A stretch of 64,000 bases of DNA, taken from assembly GCA_031308135.1 (NCBI GenBank), contig JAHLJT010004567.1, positions 130,002,471-130,066,470 of the forward strand, given 5' to 3'. This document shows, in pieces, positions 57,640-64,000 of the stretch (position 1 is the stretch's first letter; every line of letters starts with the position of its first letter). Source of the stretch: Acheta domesticus. Taxonomy: Eukaryota > Arthropoda > Insecta > Orthoptera > Gryllidae. The notes below the pieces were generated by a model. It made no database searches, was not told the DNA's origin, and saw only the letters and a list, made by a program, of their open reading frames with translations. A program made the position numbers and the translations under genes.

Positions 57640-57970
57640 AGTGGCCCAGTCTGCAATACGACACACTGGCCCGCACTCTCCACCCTGCGCTGGGAGGCGG
57701 GGCAGACCCGCGCCGGAAGTGCCACAAAGGCTGGAAAGGCTCGCCGGTCCGCTGGCAGCGGCGTGAGACGGCGATGCACTTCCATTCACAGCGCGGGTCT
57801 TAATTAAACTCTGCAAACGTGCGACCCAGGCGGTAACGCCGCTGGCGCTGTCGTGGCGCCGCCGCCTGCCCGGTGCGCGAGACGCACCGAGTCGAGCCCC
57901 GCCGTTCTCAGCAGTCAACACAGTTTACTTAAGCCGTTCAACACCTGCCGGCGGGGCGGACTGTTTGCGC
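57640..57970. other. GC-rich, CpG-rich island
   Basis: A less extreme GC island with GCCGCTGGCGCTG-like repeats near 57837-57865. No coding or promoter motif is decisive. Confidence 0.45.
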
Positions 57971-58896
57971 GCAGTGTGTTGCCTGTTCGGACGACAGACG
58001 CGTTTCCTTTACGACAGCAGAAATGGCTGAATGCGAGCTTACAAACCTTTGTTTTATTGTCATTTTACAACAAAAGATGTTAGATACTATGAGTCTTATT
58101 ACATAATAATTATAAACTAGTCCGAAGACGAGATACATTTATCTACTTGAAAATTGGCTATCTGTCCCTACGAGGTAGATGATAAATGCCCTATTTCACC
58201 TAATTTTACAGATCAGTTAAAATATGTTTTCGACCTCTTGTTTTATTAGCTTCTAATTTGGTAATGCCTTTAGGACACACTAGTCATCGATATCTACAGG
58301 AAGATGAATGAAATAAGATCAGAAGCAATTGGAACAAATATATCTTTTTAGCAAAAAAAGACTCAGTGCCCTTTCCCTCCCAAGCACAGAATATTCTCTG
58401 ATAAAAAACCTGGCGATCTCAGCAAGACATGAGTACCATAGGGAGGTACCATTCCGTTTTCAGTATCTAATTTCTAGGCTAGAATATCGCATATAGTTCA
58501 CGCATACCTACATTAATCTACATACTCATAGGCAATTTCCTAGAATCTGTTAATAAACTATATCATTGTAATAAACTGAAGGAAAGGCATGATGTTAAAC
58601 ATTACGACAAATGGCCGACATGTGCGTGATTAGAGCTACTAGGCTGCGAATTTAGCATGACCGCAGCTGGACCACAGAGGTTGTCAAGAAATGACAAGAG
58701 AGAGGCTGATGACATCTGAACGGCTGGCATGGCTCAACATCACTTGACGTGCTCCTAGGCATAGGGCAAATGGAACAGCGAGAGCAGGGCGTGCTGGAAG
58801 TGGGCCATGCGGAGGAAGGCGAGGGAGGAGATGCGAAGGCGTGCAAAGCAAGTGGGGTGGATCGGAGCGTAGTGGATCACATTGTAGTAGAGTGAG
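57971..58896. other. Unannotated stretch
   Basis: AT-rich, turning mixed from about 58650. No recognised feature before the MITE. Confidence 0.4.
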
Positions 58897-59073
58897 TATA
58901 CTTTGATTTATTCAAAGCCGCGTCTGACATAAATCAGCTGTTACGGTGTCATCCAATCGGAAGCTTGAACACTACCCTAGTGATGCCACTATCGTGACGT
59001 GTAAGCTTCCCATTGGATGGCACCGTAACAGCTGATGACCTGCCAGAGGCAGCTCTGAATAAATCGCAGTATG
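58897..59073. mobile_element. Palindromic MITE, family A, copy 3
   Basis: Inverted arms with ATACTKYGATTTATTC at the tips, then AAATCAGCTGTTACGGTGTC in the left arm and CACCGTAACAGCTGATGA in the right arm, and ATCCAAT...AAGCTT blocks toward the centre. This is the cleanest copy of the family and gives the best estimate of its ends. Length is 177 bp. No coding capacity and no clear target-site duplication. Confidence 0.8.
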
Positions 59074-59257
59074 GTACAAGACGACACCGGGCGGACTGGC
59101 TGGCGCGGAGCGTGAAATAAGGAGCAATGGGACCAGGCGGGACGGGAGGGAGCGGGGCGAGTCGAAGCAGAGGATCGAATCGGCGAGGAATGGAATCAAG
59201 TGGGGTGGAGTGGTCAGGAGCGGGGTGTGACGGAGCAGAACGAGGTATGGAGCGGAG

Positions 59258-59692
59258 CGAGGCGGGTGGGTGGGTGGGTGGGACGAGGCGTTTGGGATGG
59301 GAGTACGGCGAGGAGCGGAGAAGAGAGGGTAGGGTGGGTGGGGTGTAATGGGGTGGGGTGGAGTGGGGTGAGGTGGAGTAGAGTGAGGTGGAGTGGGTGG
59401 GGTGAGGTGGAGTGGGTGGGGTGGGTTGGAGTGGGTGGGGTGAGGTAGGGTAGGGTAGGGTGGGATGGGGTAGGGTAGGGTGAGGTAGGGCGGAGTGAGG
59501 TGGGATGGGGTTGGGATGGGATGGGGTGGGGTGGGTGGGGTGGGGTGGGGTGGGATGGGGTTGGGAAGGGATGCGGTGGGATGGGGTGGAGTGGGATAGG
59601 ATGGGGTGGGGGGATGGGGTGGCATGGGGTGGGATAGGGTGGGGTGGGATAGGATGGGATGAGATGGGGTAGGGTGGGGTGGATCAGAGCAA
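59258..59692. repeat. G-rich 5-bp-periodic array (GGGRT/GGGGT)
   Basis: Over 400 bp of plus-strand G-rich pentamers: GGGGT, GGGAT, GGAGT, GAGGT and AGGGT, with occasional 4-bp slips, after a GGGT start at 59262. One patch (59444-59500) is TAGGG-like. The strand asymmetry and G runs give strong G-quadruplex potential. It differs from the TTAGG insect telomere repeat, so telomeric origin is not supported. The 302-codon Pro/His/Thr minus-strand frame and its overlaps are artefacts of the repeat. Confidence 0.9.
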
Positions 59693-59880
59693 GAGGAGCG
59701 GCACGGGCCGAACAGTGGAGAAGTGGGGAGGAGGCGGCGACGAGAAGGCGCCAGGCCGATGCTCCGATAAGGCCGCCCGCTGTGCGCTGGGCCTCGTGCG
59801 ACGCGCAGTCGAGGCGGGGGCCCCGGCCGGGAGTCCGCGCGCTCTTCCAGACCCCTTCCACTTCCCTCGCCGTTTAGCAA
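59693..59880. other. GC-rich island after the G-rich array
   Basis: CpG-rich sequence of about 190 bp following the array. No coding support. Confidence 0.45.
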
Positions 59881-60839
59881 ACGTCACTCGGCTGCCCAAT
59901 TTAAAAATTGTGCGATCTGATGCTTAATTAATAGCACCGTTCTCACTTAGCACTTTACGCACTAAAATATTCTAAATCTTCGTAGTGCAAGTAAATCGTA
60001 CACTCGTTTTAAAAACATCGCTATTACACAGTTTATAATAAAAATTGCTCCTCTATTATTTTGTATTATCCCCGGTACCTAACTGTTAGCGGTTCAATAC
60101 AACGCTACTAATTCTTGACTCTACTTTTATCTTTTTTACAGTATCTTAATCCTACTAATTCATGACTCATCTCTCAACTTTCCCCACCTGACACACGGGG
60201 AAGTACGAAGTTCGTAAGCAGTGTGCTGCGTTAAACGCCAGTCGTATTGCATTCGAACTTCAAATAACCTAGAGGAACACGTCATCAGCGAAATTTCGAA
60301 TTTGGCAAACGAATAAGAAGAGTAATTCCTTAACATAGCTAAATCAATATGAGGGACAATTACAATACAAATTCTATTAACAAATCACATTAATTGTTCA
60401 GAATGATGTTTCTTTTATCTATATGAAGGTTTTTATTAACGCAAAATCTTCGTTGTAAAAATATCAATATCATCTCTTTCACAAACAACCACAATATTCA
60501 CCGTTGATCTGGCCATACCTGTAGCACAAAAACTATTCTACTCTCAGTTTTCCCGAAATTTACGTTTCAATTATTTAAAGAGATCAAAACATCACTGCTT
60601 TCCTCCACTTATTTGTCCATTCAGTAATATATCTTATTTAACGGTAATATTTAACCGTATTAACTTAACATACGGGACCTTAAACACTTGCTGTTTCAGT
60701 TTCCTTCAATTTACTACATTTATTTCTACACATGAAATATACTAAAGGTCTTGAGAAGCTAAAATTCACGTCAAGTTAAAAAAAATTAAGTTGCATCCCC
60801 GTTCACCCCTCCGGTTTTCTCTTCCTTAGAAACGCGTGA
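59881..60839. other. Unannotated AT-rich stretch
   Basis: AT-rich sequence with no recognised gene, repeat family or array. Confidence 0.45.
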
Positions 60840-61370
60840 TGTGCTGACAATAGTGCGCGGCACGAACGTCACAACGCGACCGCGTCCCGCTGCAGGCGCA
60901 GGAGAGGCGTCGTGGTCCTTGACCGAGTGGTGCAAACGCGCGACCCCGGAAGTGACGCACTCGAGCCTTCGCCTCGCTCTTGCCCGCCCGCGGAGATAAT
61001 TCAATATTTAACCGCGCGCCCTGGGCGCCACTTGCGGCCAGGTGGACGCGCCGCCGACAAACCAACAACGCGGCGGCGCGACGCAGCAAGGGCGGGGCTG
61101 CGGCGGGCCACGACGGAAGGGAGAGGCGGGGAGTGGGTGGGAGGGGCAAAGGGAGTGAAAGAGGAGAGGTGGCGAGGGAATGACACGAGGGGAGGATGGA
61201 CGGTCGGGAGGGAGGGAGGCGTGGGTGAGGCGGGGAGGGAGATCGGGAGCGAGGAGGGGAATCGAGGAGGGGACGCGGGGCGTGGAAGTTGGAGAGGGGA
61301 GAGGGCTGGGGAGGGGGTAGTGGGGCGGGGAAGGCAAGCGAAGGAGGGGGGAGGCGTAGTGTGTTTAACA
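60840..61370. other. GC-rich island with a G/A-rich second half
   Basis: CpG-dense from about 60850 to 61110, then a plus-strand G-and-A-rich block (61110-61360) with frequent GGGAGGG and GGGGAGGG runs and quadruplex potential. Frames of up to 210 codons on the plus and 181 on the minus strand overlap and look compositional. Confidence 0.5.
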
Positions 61371-63794
61371 ACTCAGTTCATCCTCACGCGCCCGCCACGT
61401 GCGTGGCTGTTGGAAAAGGTGTACTCCCATCGCAATGGCGCTCCACACTGTAATGGATTCTGCCCTACAGAGGAATTTGCTGGAGCACAGGATGCCAAAA
61501 TTTTCATTAAAATTTGGAAAATAAAATATACTGAAAATAAGTAAATATGAAAGAAACGTTTAACTTATAATTACAGTTTTATTTGAATAGATTTTTTCAG
61601 ATAATGTTTAATACTCAGTTTATTAATTTATTTACATTCCTGTCAAATGCAATGCTTTTGGAATAAAATTAGCAGTATCTTGATTTGCACACTCTCTCTC
61701 TCAAGTATTTTATATTACTAGAAACTTGCAAATACTTCTGAGGTACAGAAGTAGGAAGATGCTTGATTGTATGGATTTACGCCTGCCTAGTTGAAGATTT
61801 AAATATTATATGACAGTGGTCGAAAAACATTTGAGATATCATAAACAGTAATTGGAACATCTGAAAGACTAACGAAATATTAAAACGCGTTTCGAATACT
61901 GATGTTTCTTTAATTCTGAATTAATATTAGTGGCAACATTTGATGGGAGCGAGGAGGTGTGTACAAAGAACTCTAAGATTACAACAGTGGAACGTGTTCC
62001 ATTTCAACATCTACAAGCCCAAACACGACAGTTTTCTCGGTTTTTGAAAGGTAGATTTACATGAAGAACATGAGGCAATTACTACACTCATTCTCTACGT
62101 GATATCTCTTATGTCTATTTCAAGCTCTGTTCTTGTGAACTCCACTAGTTAGTAAGCTGTAGAACATCCTACAGAATAAAAAGTTTCTCGACGCAACGAA
62201 GAGTTTGGCAACCCAGTCGAACACAGTTCCGGCAGCCAGTCCAGGTGGCGAAGGGATATCCTTGCCTGGCTCCCACCTAGCAAGATGTTCACATCGCTGA
62301 AGTACTGTTCTGAGTGTGAGCTCCAAAGCCGCCTTGCACATTCGAGATGCAGGCTCTCGAACGACCTCTCCCGCAATAAACATCGAATGTAAAAACTTTA
62401 GTTCGGGAGAGCTCCGCTGCAAATCGAAGATAAGGCAGTGTCGTTTGCAAAGCTCATTAACACACTGCGTCAATCGCTTCATCTGTAGAGTGAAGTTGGG
62501 TTTATCACATACGAATTCCGTCTCGTACGTGTTTTGGAACTTAAATTTTCAGCAGTAAACATTATTACTTTACAGCTTGGTTCTTATCAAATCCTGAGGC
62601 CCCTTTCACATTTTCGAATGTTAGCTCTCCAATCCTGAATATTGGATCCATCGTATACTCGATTAAGTTGTTTTAGATTACTGCTTAATTACGTGTTTTC
62701 TTCTCACTCATCTTTAAAGGTACCCTGAAGTCTCGCTCGGTTTAGACATAATGAATGGAAATCCCATTTTGTAAACAATATAATATTTCAATTGATAAAA
62801 TTTGTCATTCAAACGTAATTAAAAAATACTGAAATAGGCTGTGATAGTAAATTTCTATGAAGAGAACAATCATAACAAATGCGAAATTAAAGCAACCTTG
62901 CACGAGACCACAGTCACAAAGTCAATGAAATACTGTGAGGATATCTGAATCCAAAGAACACTTCGTGCATTCACGACGCGACGCCAGGAGCCTTACGTGA
63001 CTGTACGTGAATAGTACCGCGCGTGACCACGTAGGTTTTTGCTCGTGTTTACTTCCGGGTCTACGAACGAAAAAGCGAGCACGTTTGCACGAAGTCTTGT
63101 TGTTTGGACACTTTCTTCAGCACAAATAGTTAACGAATGCATACCGAACAATTTACACAAGGATAGGAAATTAATCAAAAATATTCCAAGCTATATATTA
63201 AAGTAAACTTGAGAAATTATGTTAAACATATGGGCCTAGTTACTACATATATTTCTTCATTCAAAACTCGTAAATTACAAATTCACGCAACTTACCTCAA
63301 ATTCAAAAGGATCACCAGTTTTCGGCTACGAAACCAGTACTAAATACTCTATCCATAAGTAATAAATTTCAAGAACTCTCTCTTAATCCACATAGACTGA
63401 AACATGTTTCTCAAATTTCACTCTATGCCGCCAACAACAACCATAAGGCGAAAACGTGCATTTCAATGTTTTTCGATCAACTCAAAACTACACATCGTAA
63501 CGATAATTTCAAGCCCAGGTCGCAGGCGTTATTTATATCGTCCATGTAGCTCATTGAACCATGAAATCTGAACTGCACAGATCTTGTGTAGTGCTTGATA
63601 GAAAGGTTCAAAAGTAGTCTAATAAAACCGCGATTGTTTGCGGGGTCCATCTACCTCATCTGTCACAAGAATAAACACGCAACTTGATATGAAAGACAGA
63701 TGTATTATAAATAACTGTCAGCGTAAACCCATATTGGGTAAGAATTTGGTAAAACCTCATCAGGACAGGCAACAAGAATCCTTCGCCTGGATTC
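61371..63794. other. Unannotated AT-rich stretch
   Basis: AT-rich sequence. A 120-codon minus-strand frame (62120-62482) lacks motifs I recognise. A GAG then GTAAGTTG donor-like string lies on the minus strand near 63290. A short CGACGCGACGCCAGG patch near 62974 echoes the 5-bp repeats. Confidence 0.35.
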
Positions 63795-64000
63795 GTGAGT
63801 GTGTGTGTGTGTGTGAGTGTGTGTGTGTGTGTGAGTGTGTGTGTGTGAGTGTGTGTGAGTGTGAGTGTGTGCGAGTGTGTGTGCGAGTGTGTGTGTGAGT
63901 GTGTGTGTGTGCGAGTGTGTGTGCGAGTGTGTGTGCGAGTGTGTGTGCGAGTGTGTGTGTGTGAGTGTGAGTGTGTGTGCGTGTGCGAGTGAGTGTGTGT
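63795..64000. repeat. (GT)n array with GTGA interruptions, running off the window
   Basis: Over 200 bp of GT dinucleotides broken by regular GTGAGTGT and GTGCGAGT units, so higher-order units of about 8-12 bp exist. It reaches the last base, so its full length is unknown. Confidence 0.95.

Noticed and set aside
59440..59510. Interstitial telomere repeat
   Set aside because: The units are GGGTA/GGGAT/GGGGT variants, not the TTAGG repeat typical of insects, and they grade into the surrounding pentamer array.
58972..59880. 302-codon minus-strand open frame (Pro/His/Thr-rich) and overlapping long frames
   Set aside because: It reads through the G-rich pentamer array and its GC-rich flank. A 5-bp repeat lacking stops keeps several frames open at once, so length is not evidence for coding.
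62120..62482. 120-codon minus-strand frame
   Set aside because: No family similarity that I can name, and an overlapping frame on the same strand is equally open.
63280..63300. Minus-strand splice donor (GAG then GTAAGTTG)
   Set aside because: No open, protein-like frame lies upstream of it on that strand.

Overview
This window reads as non-coding eukaryotic nuclear DNA, most likely from an arthropod and probably an insect. Most of it is AT-rich with no coding potential. It is interrupted by about twenty short, sharply bounded GC-rich and CpG-rich islands, many simple-sequence arrays, and old DNA transposons and tRNA-derived SINEs. I see no complete protein-coding gene, rRNA, functional tRNA, CRISPR array or operon. 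The longer open frames either fall in GC islands or tandem repeats (where stop codons are rare by composition) or resemble no protein I recognise. The window is probably intergenic or lies inside a very long intron. The insect assignment is inference from the repeat types (pogo/Tigger, hAT and P-like elements, tRNA SINEs, a foldback with TIR GGGGCCATCCATAAATAACG) and is not tied to any diagnostic gene.

Layout. 0-10 kb: a GC island and a polypurine tract, then two diverged copies of a composite tRNA-SINE (here S1, about 3.44-3.93 and 6.94-7.43 kb, minus strand), a fragment and a full copy of a long-arm foldback family (here Y), and a 157-bp inverted-repeat MITE. 10-20 kb: GC islands, a palindromic MITE (family A, 14.15 kb), an (AT)n run, a 113-bp alternating purine-pyrimidine tract, and a G-quadruplex-dense island. 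20-30 kb: a 5-bp-periodic array, several GC islands, a pogo/Tigger end, a (GGTGGC)n tract that may sit in an exon, a GGTGGTAGT minisatellite and another S1 copy. 30-38 kb is the densest repeat cluster. It holds a hAT-like MITE, a family-A MITE with a tandemly duplicated arm, a 420-bp P-superfamily-like element with a THAP-like reading frame, a candidate recursive splice site on the minus strand, an S1 tail next to a second dispersed element (Z), and a SINE (S2) with clear target-site duplications. 38-50 kb: a 24-bp minisatellite, (CCG)n, (AAT)n, a second hAT-like MITE and two further 5-bp-periodic tracts. 50-64 kb: a second Z copy, the third family-A MITE, a roughly 430-bp G-rich 5-bp array, more GC islands, and a (GT)n-type array running off the window end.

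The parts that can be read are mobile-element biology and sequence-composition biology. The most informative items are the THAP-bearing P-like element, the candidate ratchet splice point, the two SINE families, the arm-duplicated MITE, and the recurring use of 5-bp periodic repeats inside GC islands.
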